Shown: positions 1 through 11,395 of the stretch, in pieces | Layout of the letters: each line of letters opens with the position of its first letter | Numbering within the stretch: the stretch's first letter is position 1 | Source: Tetrapyrgos nigripes | Taxonomy: Eukaryota > Basidiomycota > Agaricomycetes > Agaricales > Campanellaceae | DNA: 64,000 bases | NCBI GenBank assembly: GCA_013368315.1 | Contig: JAACJM010000050.1 | Location: 310,001 to 374,000 of the forward strand | Direction of reading: 5' to 3' | The notes under the pieces: generated by a model | The model's database searches: none | Told to the model about the DNA's origin: nothing | Seen by the model: the letters and a program-made list of their open reading frames with translations, nothing else | Translations under genes and position numbers: made by a program

Positions 1-1072
1 CCTCGAGATCCTGGATTGCGGCTCATTTTCGGAGAACAGTAAAGATCGTATCCTGGACAGTGAGGTGAGCATCAGGCTGACGTCTGGGTCTGTACGGGGA
101 TCAACGACAATGTTGAATTGCATGTTGGTGGTGACCGGGAATGAAATGTGACTGAGGAGGTTGGCGCAACGGGCTGAGCTTCCACGTAATGTAACACTGC
201 GCAGATGCGACAGCTGAACGACCTTGATATTTGATGTCGTCGCAGGTGGTGGCAAGACGCCCAGGCCATCCAGTTCCAAAACCTTCAGACCGGGCATACG
301 AGCAAGCACCGTTCGAACTTGATGAGAAGTAGGTGCATCCCTCGGGTCATTGAGGGATAACTTGAGAACGGTCAAACCCTTCAACAAACGAGAATCCCAA
401 GGTAAAAGGAAGTTCCGCAATTCCAGATGCTTGAGGCGCGGGGCATCACCATCCAGAAAACGCGAGGATAGTTTAACTGGATCATGGACAAACCGGTTAT
501 CTACTACTGCTTCCAGGCGAAGCACCTCAAGCAGAGGTACGGCTTGTGCGAGGCCGAGATTTCCTGTATGTGAAATAACGGTGCCTATAGGACTAGCATA
601 AAGTGTGAACTCCCTGACACGATAAATGTGCCCTAACGCAACGGCAGTGGCCCTGCCTTCCTGGATCCACTTCATATGATGAGCTTGGACTTTTCCGACA
701 GATATCCGGAAAGTCAACGGGCAAGTTCCCGAGCGTTTGAGCATCTCCAGTATACAATCCGGATTGGAAGAGTCGATGTAACTCCATAATGCTGGGCATC
801 CCAGCGCTACGTTTCGCCAATACTGGCACACATGAGAGACCGCGATGAAAGACCAGCGAGAAGGACGCAGAGGCGTGCTGAAAGACGTTGAAGACGCGCA
901 AAAGAGGAAGATTTGGGAAAGAATCTCGGGAGGAAGTTGATTGATGAGTGCAAGGCTATTCCGGTAAGTTCTACTGTTAGTTTTGCCTAGATCTAGAATG
1001 TCGGAATTTCTTTAGAAGGATTTAAATGGTAAGGAAAGTCTCACCTCGAGGTACCGATACACTCGAACCCAT
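1..1072 (-). CDS. F-box-like/LRR protein, 3' end beyond window
   Basis: Two exons. Exon 1 starts at ATG 1072 and ends at 1045; a GT-AG intron covers 1044-993; exon 2 starts at 992 and stays open to the window edge. After the short N-terminus comes an F-box-like motif (LPPEILSQIFLFC), then a CxxWRNVALGCPALW segment, the usual signature of basidiomycete F-box proteins. The remainder is leucine-rich, with repeated blocks such as LKHLELRNFLLPW and MPGLKVLELDGL. Such proteins are thought to present substrates to SCF ubiquitin ligases through Skp1; the substrate is unknown. It belongs to the same paralogue group as the genes at 14.2, 18.4 and 20.7 kb, which share the short first exon, the first-intron position and LPW(N/D/T)S(R/G/D)LLK. 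No break is seen in the visible part. Confidence 0.8.
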
Positions 1073-1208
1073 CTTGTAGTTTGACTTCCTCTTTCTCTAC
1101 TTCACTGATATTCGTGTCGGTCAATGTAAAAATGAAAAATGATCAAATGTAACTGTACAGTGTAAGAACATAACCACGTGTATCTCGATGGCTGCTGCGC
1201 GTCGGCTT

Positions 1209-1936
1209 CCACCACCACCTCCAGACCCTTGTCACTATACCTCAACCTCACAGATAAGACGGGTGATTATTCTAGTGAATTTCGGTTGACTTCTGGTGCG
1301 TGACATTGCTTGGACATTGCACATACCAAGATAGCTCATCCTAGAAATTTGATTATCTAGTTGTACAATCCTGTTCTAGAGACTGCTTTGCTACATGTCT
1401 TTACCAATAGAGCTCGTAGAAGAGATGATACACTGCGTGGTTGAAGTGACATTTGACGTCCGGTTCCCGTCGTGTCACACTCCAACGGCAGCGAGCAGAA
1501 GAGATCTTCTATCTTGTGCGCTCAGCTGTAGCGCTTTCTTCCATCTTACTATGAAGAATTTATGGAGTAACAGTGAGCTTATGCCGCTTTTGAAGTTGTT
1601 GCCCGGCTTGGAGGCCATTGACGGTTCCTACGTGAGTCTTCGGTATCGTTGTCGACCATAAATTTGGTATTCATGTATTTTCTTCAGGTCCTCATTGGCC
1701 AGCTGGATGAGGCATCCTTGAAGCGCTTTGATCTCTATTCTTCAAAAGTGAAGACACTCGTCTTTTCTCCCCCGAAAGGAAAAGACACTGGTCGACAAAT
1801 ATGTCTACACCTCCCTGACTCTCTTACGACCCAGACCACTTCTATCATTGGCCCATGTATACTGCTACGAGTATACAGAGACCTTCTCTAATGAAATGAT
1901 GTTCATGATATCGTCCTCTCTAAAATCAGCTGCCGT
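1209..1936 (+). pseudogene. Truncated F-box-like gene copy (inverted duplicate of 17.06-17.81 kb)
   Basis: The promoter-proximal sequence, exon 1 (1395-1631), a 56-nt intron (1632-1687) and the start of exon 2 match, on the opposite strand, the intact gene at 16116-17614. Differences are scattered point changes. Relative to that gene, about 8 nt are missing in exon 2 near 1787-1792, which shifts the frame and gives an early stop. Similarity ends sharply near 1936, after the residues SSSLKSAA. Downstream sequence belongs to a different gene. This is a partial DNA-level copy because intron and upstream region are kept. It is probably non-functional. Confidence 0.75.
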
Positions 1937-3189
1937 TTGGGGCGAGGAAGTCAGTCGACTTACTCCGTGTCCTGTGGCCATACTTCCAGATGTTGGTGTG
2001 GATGCAGTCCCGAGCCAGGATCCATCCAAAAGGGTACGCGAACAATTCTTAACTGTTGTCCCCATGAGTCTTGACGTCCCATTTATAGCTCCAATTCACC
2101 AGACAACCTTTCAAGTCTCAGTCCATTCCAATTTCTGTCGATGAAAAAACATTGGGTCGAGACTCGCTGTTGAATAAAATTGTTCTTTCACCCTCCGAAA
2201 CTCGAGCCGTCACCTTGGCATGTAACAAGGCGAAATGCACACTGACAGCGTTGCTCAACTCGATCCTGATTTTGGCCGACGTAGAGAAGACGTTGAGAAC
2301 ATCGCACATCGACCTGAAGGCGGAAAATTCGACATCATTGGCAAATGCGGTCGAAGAAAATTGGCAGAAAGCAGAGGTCTGGTGCGTTCCGGCCAATCCA
2401 GCTGATCTGGTATGTCTTTTAATATTCTCTTTAACGTCGTACCGTTTTCCTTATGCCTTGGGGATTTGCTCTAGCGTGCGTACATCTATCCTAGATATCA
2501 AGTCGCCCATGGAAGCTGTACAACGGGAGGGGTTGTCAATCTCATGCTCCCAACCTATCATTCAATGGTCGCTATTCGGAAATGTGTCACTTTGAAGGAC
2601 GGCGCAGTCCTCAGATCGTGGTATGATAATCCCGCTTATTTCTGGGACTATATGGTCAAGGATACGCAAGCCTTGTTGAAAACAACTGCGATGGTAAGTC
2701 TCGGTCAATCAGCTTCCTTTTCTAAAGCGACTGATTTCTCAATGTGTAGCAACCTCCACACGTTTTCCACACAACCTCAGCCATGGAGGAAGCGTTTTGT
2801 CCTATGATGGCCGAAGACTTTGGGGCTATCATCCCATTCCGTCTGGAATCGTGCCTTCCTCAATTGGGAAAATGGAGCGACTGGGTCTCTACATAGATAT
2901 TAGCCCTCTGACCCGAAGAAATTTACGCTCGAAGTCGGCCAGTGATGCTGAGCCTCCCTTCCTATTGGCAGATTTCGCAGGTGGTGTCCGTTCTCATCAT
3001 TCTCCTCTCATCATCATCAATTGTTGGGAATACAATGAACGGCTCGTCCTCAATATACAAGGGTCAAAGAGGAAGCAGACTGCGGAAGGCTGGGAGATAT
3101 TTGGGCAGGTGGTAAGAGAGGGATTGAACCAGATTGTCAAGCAAGTTGACGCTAAGGCTACCAGCGAGAAGGCCAAAGCAGTCCTGTGA
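1937..3189 (+). pseudogene. 5'-truncated acyltransferase/condensation-like protein
   Basis: Reads as the C-terminal part of a fungal alcohol-acetyltransferase or condensation-domain-like protein: WGEEVSRLTP at the start, LSPSETRAVTLACNKAKC(T)LTALLN in the middle, and a late LLADFAGGVRSHHSPLI block. The N-terminal half, where this superfamily carries HxxxD, is absent. GT-AG introns at 2034-2088 and 2410-2474 join in frame. At the third (2694-2749) the downstream conserved frame is off by one, so there is either a weak GTCAAT donor at 2703 or an indel. Stop is at 3187-3189. Its first residues continue in the frame of the F-box piece just upstream, an in-frame chimera apart from the 8-nt loss. 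The family call is inference from motifs. Confidence 0.4.
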
Positions 3190-3610
3190 AAGTGCAAACT
3201 TCCATTGATAGTACGTATAAACTAACTAACTAACTATACTTACACCACTGTACATACTAGGGTCTTTTGAAGGAAGTACCACTTATATATGATCGTTTAA
3301 TTTTTAACGGACTGCGCTCGAGACCATGTATTACAAAAGTGGAGTAACTTGAGCAAGTATTAAGTATGAACAAGGGCATGGAACACCAGGGTCACCGTTC
3401 TGGCATTGCCTATCACGGCTCTGCTTATTCCAAGCCAACCATCTGCCACTGGGTCCGGAGGTTACTGGCTGAGTGACCCAGGAGTGACCTATGTAGATGG
3501 TGCCAGAAGCGTATACGGTCCAAATACAGTCACACTTGGTGCTTGGATAAAGCTTGGATGAAAAAGCACGTTAGAGTAACAAATCCCAAATACATCTCAC
3601 AGTTACACAG
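3190..3610. other. Intergenic, no gene seen
   Basis: Space between two convergent 3' ends. It holds a short CTAA-type tandem stretch near 3222-3236 and nothing else I can support. Confidence 0.5.
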
Positions 3611-4654
3611 TTACAAAAGCTTGACATATGTAGCAGGAAACAGTCCCGCTTTGCCGGTACCATCCACTTGTCCAGTCCACCTGCAAACCAAGGATGTTGA
3701 GCAAAACAGTGAAACAAGACATGCCGCAAAACCATACCAATCATCCGACGTCCTTTCGGTAACCCATATCTGTTGCTTTGCACGAATCTGTAGGTCGTTC
3801 GCATCCTACAAGGTGTGAAATGAAAATCAGGGCAACAGTCAAAATGAGGATGACGATCAGAAGAGCCAGATTTGACCACTAACCGCAGGATCATAATCAT
3901 ACAAAGCCTCCGCCCATTCTCCCTGAGCCTCCTCTTCCTCTTCCTCTTCCTCTGGTTCTGGTTCCGGTTCTTTTTGATGCACAGGTGGAACAAAGTTATT
4001 CTTCCTTGCCGCAAAAGAGGAAGTGGGCACGGCAGGAGCGGTGGGTTGCTGGTGCTTGGAGAAGAGACTTGATGTGACCATGCTTTTCTTTGATGAGGTG
4101 TCGACATCGCCGAATCTCTAGGAAGTGGAGGGATGCATGAAGGGAAGAATCCAGAGACACGAGGCAAACATGGGGAAGAGGACATGGAAAAAGGTCGATT
4201 AGCATTCTCATCAAGCCTGAGCATACGAGATACAACGACGCACTTGAGAAGTTACCAGACCACCAGGAGCAGGTTTGGCACCTGTAAAGTGTATTCCTCG
4301 TCGATAAGGTTCAAATTGCGACGTTGGATCCATCCACGCACCATAAGTCCTTGAAGGCTTATTAAACGCAGAAGCAGCTGCGGCTACTCTTCCTGCGACA
4401 TGTCCCGTATCTATCCCGCCAGAACCAGAGCCCGTACTAGGACTACTGCTTGTGTTTGCATTTTTGAGCGCCGAAGCGAGTTCAGGTCGTGATTCAAAGT
4501 ATCTAGCGCAGTAGTGTCACTGAAGTCCCAAAGGATGAAAAAGAAGTAAAGTCTCACTCGTCTAGAAGAGAAAAGAAGGCATCCTTCTCTGAATGTGGTA
4601 GGTTAGAAAAAACCATTGAGATCAGTGAAGAAAAGAGATCGATACCAATGGCAT
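3611..4654 (-). CDS. SH3-domain protein (LSB1/PIN3- or Csh3-like)
   Basis: Six exons joined in frame: 4654-4646, 4586-4558, 4502-4256, 4117-3884, 3805-3738 and 3680-3611, giving about 218 residues. The N-terminus (KDAFFSLLDEYFESRPEL) matches the helical start of the basidiomycete family. A linker with FTGAKPAPGGL and RFGDVDTSSKKS follows, then an acidic EPEPEPEEEEEEEE run. The C-terminus is one complete SH3 domain from ALYDYDPA to LFPATYVKLL, with the TSDDWW and GLFPATYV signatures. SH3 domains bind proline-rich peptides; relatives in yeasts work in actin patches and endocytosis. The exact first exon is uncertain because the acceptor at 4587-4590 has two possible AGs. No frame break. Confidence 0.8.
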
Positions 4655-5697
4655 CCGTTGAATAAAGCTGGTGCGGTCATGCGCGTTACGAGTGATCCGT
4701 CGTCCAACTATTTCAGAATTGCAGTCGTACAGAGGCTACACCAAGTGCTCACTAAACATTGACTGAGTTAAGATTCAGAAGTACAGTAGGAGAGTTCAAA
4801 GCAGTTTTTTGACGATGATATCAAGCAAAATTGCTCTACATGCAAGCTATACATTTTATAATGTGACGTGACGTATACAAATCCGTATGCAGAGAAGGAA
4901 AAACTCGCTGCACAGCAAGAAAGATGGAGAGACAGAGAGGAGACGGAGAGGAAGAGAAAAAGAGAGAGAGAGCGGAAAAGAGAAAAAAAGAAAATAAACA
5001 GTGAGGAAAGACGAGAGAAGACGAGACTGTATAACTGATTCGACAAGACAAAAGAAGATCGACGTTAGAAGAGGAAGCGGAAGAGGGAATCGGGGAACCG
5101 AGCACAAAAAACTCAGGCGAGGCTGGGAAGGTATCGACGACGTATGATTGTACACGCAGATAACCTGTGAGCCAAGATAAACGAAAAGAAAACATGTACC
5201 GTAGAACAAAACACAAATGAAAAGCCAAAGCCAAGCACGAGCGAGACGATAAATGTAAGTAGGTCGGTTAGTAGGTAGAAATAGATAGAGATGTATGTAG
5301 GTAGTTAGGTAGTTAGAGTGTATGATTGTATTTACGTAGGACACAGAGAACAAGATAGGAACGAAACGTGGTATGTATAGTATGGTGGTATGACAAGAAG
5401 ACGACACAAGAGAAGGAGTTGGGTGAAGACGACGACGAACATGATTGACAAGACATGAGCAAAGCAATGACATAGACCAGGACCACATACATAACGAACA
5501 CAACCAGTCAACGACAGGACATGACATGGCACGATACGTGTAGCAATGACGGTAGCAAACACAGCAAACGAGAGCATGGATAGGCGATGGACGGGGACAG
5601 GGACGAGAGGGGCGTATATGAGACGAGGGGATTGAGGGGACGAGGGGACACAACGACGACAAACGACAAGACATTGACATCGACATCGACCATCTTC
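4655..5697. other. Intergenic/3' flanking, low-complexity
   Basis: About 1 kb between the SH3 gene start and the SSXT-like gene stop. It contains a purine-rich GA tract around 4925-5000 and degenerate TAGG/TAGT tandem sequence around 5250-5315. Long open frames on the minus strand are low-complexity and have no recognisable domain, so I do not call them genes. Part is probably 3' UTR of the upstream gene. Confidence 0.5.
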
Positions 5698-8600
5698 CTA
5701 CGAACCTAAAAAATTGTCTTGTTGAGTCCAGCCAGAAAGCATATCATAGCCATTTGACATAGAAGAAGAAAATGGCTCCGCACTGTTCAGGTTCATATTT
5801 GCTGGGTTTATGCTGCCCATCCCTCCCATACCCATTCCCATGCCCATGTTGCCGCCGCCGCTCATACCTCCCATACCCATATTACCACCCATATTACCAC
5901 CACCCATACCGCCCATACCCATAGCACCACCCATATTCATACCACCCATACCACCCATATTATTCATACCACCCATATTATTCATACCACCCATACCTAT
6001 CATACCTCCCTGCTGTGGTCCCGGTCCAGGTGTCCCACTCATATGTCTAGGAGTACCACCACCCTGAAGATCAGATGGATGTTGAGCTCCAGGCGAAGGC
6101 GTAGCGAATGGGAAGCCACCTCCACCTCCACCACCATGTGAACTAGCAGGCGGTGAAGGTGCCCCTATGCCACCACCCATATTACCCCCTACGTATCCTT
6201 GGTTATGTCCACTATGTCCATGAGCACTAGGTGGTCTCATCTGATTTGGAGTCATCATTCCTCTCCCTCCTTGCTGCATCTGCTGTTGCGAATGATGTTG
6301 TGGTTGTGGTTGTCCTTGTTGGCCACCCATACCACCCATACCCATGTTACCACCCATATTGCCCATACCGCCCATATTCATCCCCATTCCCATCCTAGCA
6401 AAGTCTTCTTGTCCCATACTACTTGATCGACCACCAGCGGCAGACATACGAGGTGTCATCGGGCTCATGGGTCTACCACCACCACTACCCCCACCACCCA
6501 TATTAGGCATACCACCCATGCCTCCCATATTGTTACCCATACCACCCATACCGTTCATCCCCATTCCACTCATACCACCTCCCATATTATTCATCCCCAT
6601 CCCACTCATGTTCCCCATACCACCCATACCACCACCACCACCCATACCCATCCCACTCATATTGCCCATCCCACCCATCCCTCCCATATTGCCCATACCA
6701 CCACCCATACCACCCATGTTATTCATTCCACCGCCAACATTAACAGGGGACTGTGCACCTCCCATACCACTCATACCACCCATATTACCCATCCCACCCA
6801 TATTCATATTCCCCATCTCTGCAGGACTCCTCGCACTCAAACTCCTCGCTATACCAGGTATAGAGGCGTTCATACTCGGATTGGAGCGTAGTGCAGGGAA
6901 GTTGATGCCATCGTTTACGTTAGGATTGGATGTAGATACGACTGAGGCAGAGTTTGAGGCGCCAGGAGAAGTGTTCCTAGAGTTGAGGTTCGGATTTTGG
7001 TTTTGATGGGGATTAGGGTTAGAGTTGGGGTTTTGTGACTGACCAGCCTGAGCCTGAGGAGAACCCATACCCTGCGACTGTGGTATCGAGGGTGTCCCAG
7101 GTGTCTGATTGTGATTTTGAGGTGACTGAGGGTTTTGTGGTTGTTGGCCTGGCGTCGAACCTTGACCTTGGCCCTGATTTTGCTGTTGATTCTTGAGCCT
7201 CTCCTGCATCATCATCATCTGCTGAGGTGTCATTCCTCCTCCGCCTCCACCACCCATATTCCCACCTCTCGCCTGCTGCTGCTGCTGTAGTAATTTTAGC
7301 TGTCTCTGAGTCATCGGGCTCATGGGGTTCATCCCTCCCATACCCATATTTGCTCCCATACCACCGATATTTCCCATGTTGTTTGACATGTTACCCATAC
7401 CGCCACCGCCGCCCATACCACCTATATTACCCATGTTATTCGACATACCGCCACCCATACCCATACCTCCCATACCCATGTTACCCATGCTACCTGACGG
7501 ACTCACAGGACTCGACTGTCCGCCGCCACCGTTCATACCCATTCCACCCATACCTTGGCCTTGGCCTTGATTAACGGGTGTACCAGGACCAGGACCTGGA
7601 TGCGCATGAGCATTAGGGTTACCGTGTGGATTTTGACTTGGGTTAACGTTGACGTTGAGATTGGGTACGGGGTTCATGTTATTCATGGGATTTTGAGGGT
7701 TACCGCCGACACCGACACCCATACCAATAGCGCCAGTAGGGCCTGGTATTGGATTTGAACCAGGACCAGGACCTGAAGCTCCTCCTCCTTGCTGTTGACG
7801 CATTTGTTGGTCTTGTTGTTGTTTGTGTTGTATGGTCTAATTGTGTAGAAGGGTGCATATATGCGTGTAGAAGCACAGAAAACGGGAGGAAAAAGATAAA
7901 GAAAAGATGTTTGATCAGTTACTCTGTCCACTAAACGAAATATAGCCCAAAACTCACCTGAACAATTTTAGACAACTGCTGCTGCAAAGGCAGCTGCATC
8001 AGATTGGGTACAGCACGTAAGACAAACTGCATCATCTGGTGATTGGGGTGCTGAAGGAGTTGGTAGGCGTGTCGCATTGGAGGAGGTAATGATTCAAGGT
8101 TGATGCCGCTGGCTCCTCCTCCTGGGCTAGGATTAGAAGGAGGTGACATCTGCCTACCACCACTACCGCCACTGCTCCCTGGTCCTCCTCCTCCTAGTTG
8201 CGCACGCATCTGAGCTTGTTGTTGCTGTTGCTGCCTCGCCCTCATGGCGGCCATCTGAGATTCAGCCATCATCCCATCTTGGCCTGCAGATGCTGGTGCT
8301 CCATTCATACCCATGCCCATGCCCATGTTCATATTCATAGCCAGGTCTGGAGGAGGCATAGACGCAGACGAAAGCTTCGAGTCACCGGTATCTCTCCTCT
8401 TGTTCATCATCATCATCTCGAGCGACTCGTCTGGTCTTTCGCGTTTTAGAGGGACGTTGTTGGAATGGGGTAATGACGCGTTAAGGTTGAGCTGCTGGCG
8501 AGCTAGCTCTTTTGCGAAAAGGGTAGGAAGTTCGGAGACGAGCTGGCGTAGGCGGTCTGTTGGGAAGATGTCAATGGGTGGTAATGGGTCCATTTTTGGG

Positions 8601-9184
8601 GGAGCTACGTGGCGGGGAGGGGTGGGGTTGTCTGCGTAGCTGGCAAGGAAGGCAAGATTGGCCTGGAGACGACTGGCATACTGGACAAAGAGGGGATCCG
8701 AGGCAGTCAGACCACGTGCTTGGAACTGGAAGAGGACTTTGAAGAGCTCGGCGTTGATTTCGAGCATGGTCATTACTTTGGAGTCGCTGAGATGTGACGG
8801 TGAGTGTGGCGGACCGGACGGCGCCAGGAAGGAGGAGTCTAGGGAGGACGGGGAGGCAGGAGTAGGATCGGACGGTGGAGGCGGAGGCGTGTCCGGTCTT
8901 TCCTTCTTGTGCTCTAACGCGTCGGCGGGAAGGTCCGGGGCGGGAGTGTCGAGGTCATCTGGAGGCGGGGAGAGTTCGCTGAGAGGCGTGGACTGTCGGG
9001 AGAGCCTGTCTTCGGCGGACGGGTCGGGCTGGGGAAGCGGGTTGTTGGCGGCCGGAGGGTCGGAGTTCGGAGGGTCTGTGATGGGGGAAAGAGAGTTGGT
9101 GGGCGAGGGATTGTTGTGGGCTTGCTCGCTCGTCCCATCCACGTGAATCATGGCGACGAGCTGGTCGTCGAAAGCGCGAGGCAA
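5698..9184 (-). CDS. Large Met/Gly-rich protein with SSXT (SS18/SNH-like) domain
   Basis: Two exons, 9184-7958 and 7836-5698, joined in frame across a 121-nt intron (KIVQ then TIQHKQQQQ), give 1121 residues. Residues about 135-187 (KVMTMLEINAELFKVLFQFQ to NLAFLASYAD) resemble the SNH domain of human SS18/SYT, which binds the SWI/SNF ATPase in metazoan BAF complexes. The N-terminus is Pro/Ser-rich. Residues beyond about 230 are Gln/Met/Pro-rich. Exon 2 is dominated by irregular GMGGMGNMGG repeats interspersed with Asn/Gln/Pro, and ends in a short aromatic tail (MLSGWTQQDNFLGS). A nuclear chromatin role as a SWI/SNF-associated, disorder-rich co-activator is inferred. It shares a divergent promoter with the uL2 gene. 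Confidence 0.65.
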
Positions 9185-9839
9185 GGGCGTGGGAGTTTTT
9201 TTAGTAGGTGAAGGTCACACTTAAAGTCAAAAGTAGGCGCTTGTTTTTCTCTTTTCTTCGTCGCTCTACACTCATCTATTTTCGTAGTGTACGCGTACAT
9301 AGTGCTAACCGTAGTACTTCGTCTTTCTTCAAGGCAATGTGAAAAAAATAGTGATGATTTCCTTAGGGTTAGGGTTGATTGCTGACTAATCACCCAACTG
9401 GTAACCTCGAGAGCAATTACTGTCGTGTCGAGTCTGAAGCAACTTCAGTCAGAACCACTCGTCGTCCGGCCGACTCCTCGTGGCCTGAATCATGTTGGCC
9501 TATACCATAAGTGAAAATTGCATTAGTCGAGGTCGTGTACAGTAGTCATAAAACTCGGGTGCCCACTTGTGGCTGTGCTCAAATTGAAAGTCCGCCCAGG
9601 CCAAGCGATTGAGCCAACTCGCCAACAATCCACAAACCAAATCCTCAAGACACAAGGTAAGCATACGCCCGTCCCCTGTCCATTTCTCTTCATATACGCC
9701 TTCTTGTCCCTTTCACGGTCCACTCTCCAAAAATCCCGGCCAAAATCTGCTCATTTCTCGCTGGATGTCCGTTTTCACCTCCAGATGACCTTTTCACCAA
9801 CTTTTCTTACTGACTTTCATCTCTTCTCCAGACTAAACG
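9185..9839. promoter_or_regulatory. Divergent SSXT-like / RPL8 promoter region with telobox
   Basis: Head-to-head intergenic region. A two-unit telomere-repeat-like motif TTAGGGTTAGGGTT lies at 9363-9376. Teloboxes are known in ribosomal-protein promoters of several fungi, where Tbf1 or Rap1-type factors bind. On the uL2 side a probable 5'-UTR intron runs from 9657 (CAAG/GTAAGC) to 9831 (TCTCCAG), just before ATG 9840. Splice and motif are seen; binding is inferred. Confidence 0.55.
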
Positions 9840-10767
9840 ATGGGTAGGGTTATCAGGACACAAAGACGCTCGCACGCTATCGTACGTTCGACTGCGTAGT
9901 TTCGTGAAGCAGAAGCTCTAATAATGCCTTTGCACAGTTCAAATCGCACACCCACCACAACAAGGCCCCTGCCCGCCTTCGTGCCCTCGATTTCGCCGAG
10001 AGGAATGGTTACGTCCGTGGTATAGTTAAGGAAATTATCCACGACGCTGGTCGGTGAGTAACAACGCAACCTTCCTTCCTTACAACCTGTATCTCATCCA
10101 TTTTTTCACAGCGGCGCTCCCCTCGCCCGCGTTGTCTTCCGCGACCCCTACCGCTTCAAACTCCGCAAAGAAACCTTCATCGCCACCGAAGGCCTCCACA
10201 CCGGTGCCTTCGTCTACTGCGGCAAAAAAGCTACCCTCAACGTCGGCAACGTCCTCCCCATCTCTCAATGCCCTGAAGGTACCATCGTCTGCAACGTCGA
10301 AGAAAAAGTTGGTGACCGTGGTGCTCTCGCTCGTACTTCGGGTAACTACGCTACTGTTATCGGTCACTCCCCCGATGACAACAAGACGAGGATTCGGTTA
10401 CCTTCTGGTGCGAAAAAGACGATATCAGGTGGTGCGAGGGCTACAGTTGGTATTGTTGCTGGAGGTGGAAGGATTGATAAGCCGTTGTTGAAGGCTGGAA
10501 GGGCGTTCCACAAGTTCAAGGCTAAGAGGTACAACTGGCCTAGGACAAGAGGTGTGGCTATGAACCCCGTTGACCATCCTCATGGTGGTGGTAACCACCA
10601 GCATATCGGAAAGGCCTCGACGATTGCCAGGTCTGCTGTTCCTGGACAGAAAGTCGGTCTTATTGCTGCTCGCAGGGTATGTGGAGTCTTTTGTCGTTGG
10701 AGAATTTTCACTCATGATTTTGCAGACTGGTCTCCTCCGTGGTACCGTCAAAGTCAAGGAGGTTTAA
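9840..10767 (+). CDS. RPL8: 60S ribosomal protein L8 (uL2, yeast RPL2)
   Basis: Four coding exons, 9840-9881, 9938-10053, 10112-10676 and 10726-10767, total 765 nt and encode 254 residues, the same length as yeast Rpl2. Diagnostic blocks are [23 protein letters not shown], the conserved [15 protein letters not shown] loop near the peptidyl-transferase centre with its histidine, and the C-terminal TGLLRG. uL2 supports subunit joining and peptidyl-transferase assembly in the large ribosomal subunit. Introns are 56, 58 and 49 nt, all GT-AG, plus a probable intron in the 5' UTR, typical of fungal ribosomal-protein genes. No frame break is present. Confidence 0.97.
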
Positions 10768-11395
10768 ACTTGCCTATTTTCGTAGCCGTAGAGCAGATTA
10801 CCATCGTACATATGTTGACGTTGACTCGCCTAAAAGACTCGTGTATGCATCTACGCGTTGTATGCTATGCCCAATTGACCATGCCTTAATGATGCTCCTT
10901 GTGCTGTAAACTTTTACTTTGAGGGTGTAGTGGAAATTCTACGGACAAAAAAACGCTAGATATTGAGACAGCGTCCTGGAAGATGGCATATATTGGGTAT
11001 GTATACAAGCAGTAATCACAGAGAAAGGAAAGTAGAGCGAGCGTAGAAGGTAGTCGTGAGACACGATGCCATCGAGAGGAGTACAAGGAGAGTGAGTACA
11101 GGTGTAGTGAGTAATATTAGAGAGTCCTTGAGTAATCAGAGTAACCCAGAGAGGAAATCATGATCATAGGGCAGTCGTCAAAGTGCTAGAGGGCGTAAAA
11201 TTAGGCCATTAAGTAACCACGGGTAGGAGGAGGGGATGTAAAGAAAAAGTCGATATAAATGGTAAAGATATAGGAAAACAAAAAAGAGACATAAAAACAA
11301 CCGAGAAAATATCTGGAAAACAGTTACACAACCGCAAGTCAAACACGGTGCAACGACGAAAGAAGATGTACATACTTGGACACAAGTCAGTCGAA
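10768..11395. other. Intergenic between convergent genes
   Basis: 3' flanks of the uL2 gene (+) and the unknown gene on the minus strand. It is A/T-rich with an A-run near 10946. No supported gene. Confidence 0.5.

Noticed and set aside
1141..3189. Reading the whole region as one functional F-box gene
   Set aside because: The 8-nt loss and the abrupt change in similarity near 1936 show a fusion of two unrelated sequences.
4836..5686. Minus-strand frame of 276 residues
   Set aside because: Low-complexity Ser/Leu/Tyr sequence from purine-rich and TAGG-like DNA, no domain, no plausible splice partner; probably 3' flank.
5810..7574. Long plus-strand frames rich in Pro/Ile/Leu
   Set aside because: They are antisense shadows of the Met-Gly repeats in the SSXT-like gene (CAT/CCC complement).
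10054..10491. Plus-strand and minus-strand frames across the uL2 exons
   Set aside because: Out-of-frame readings of a clearly spliced uL2 gene.
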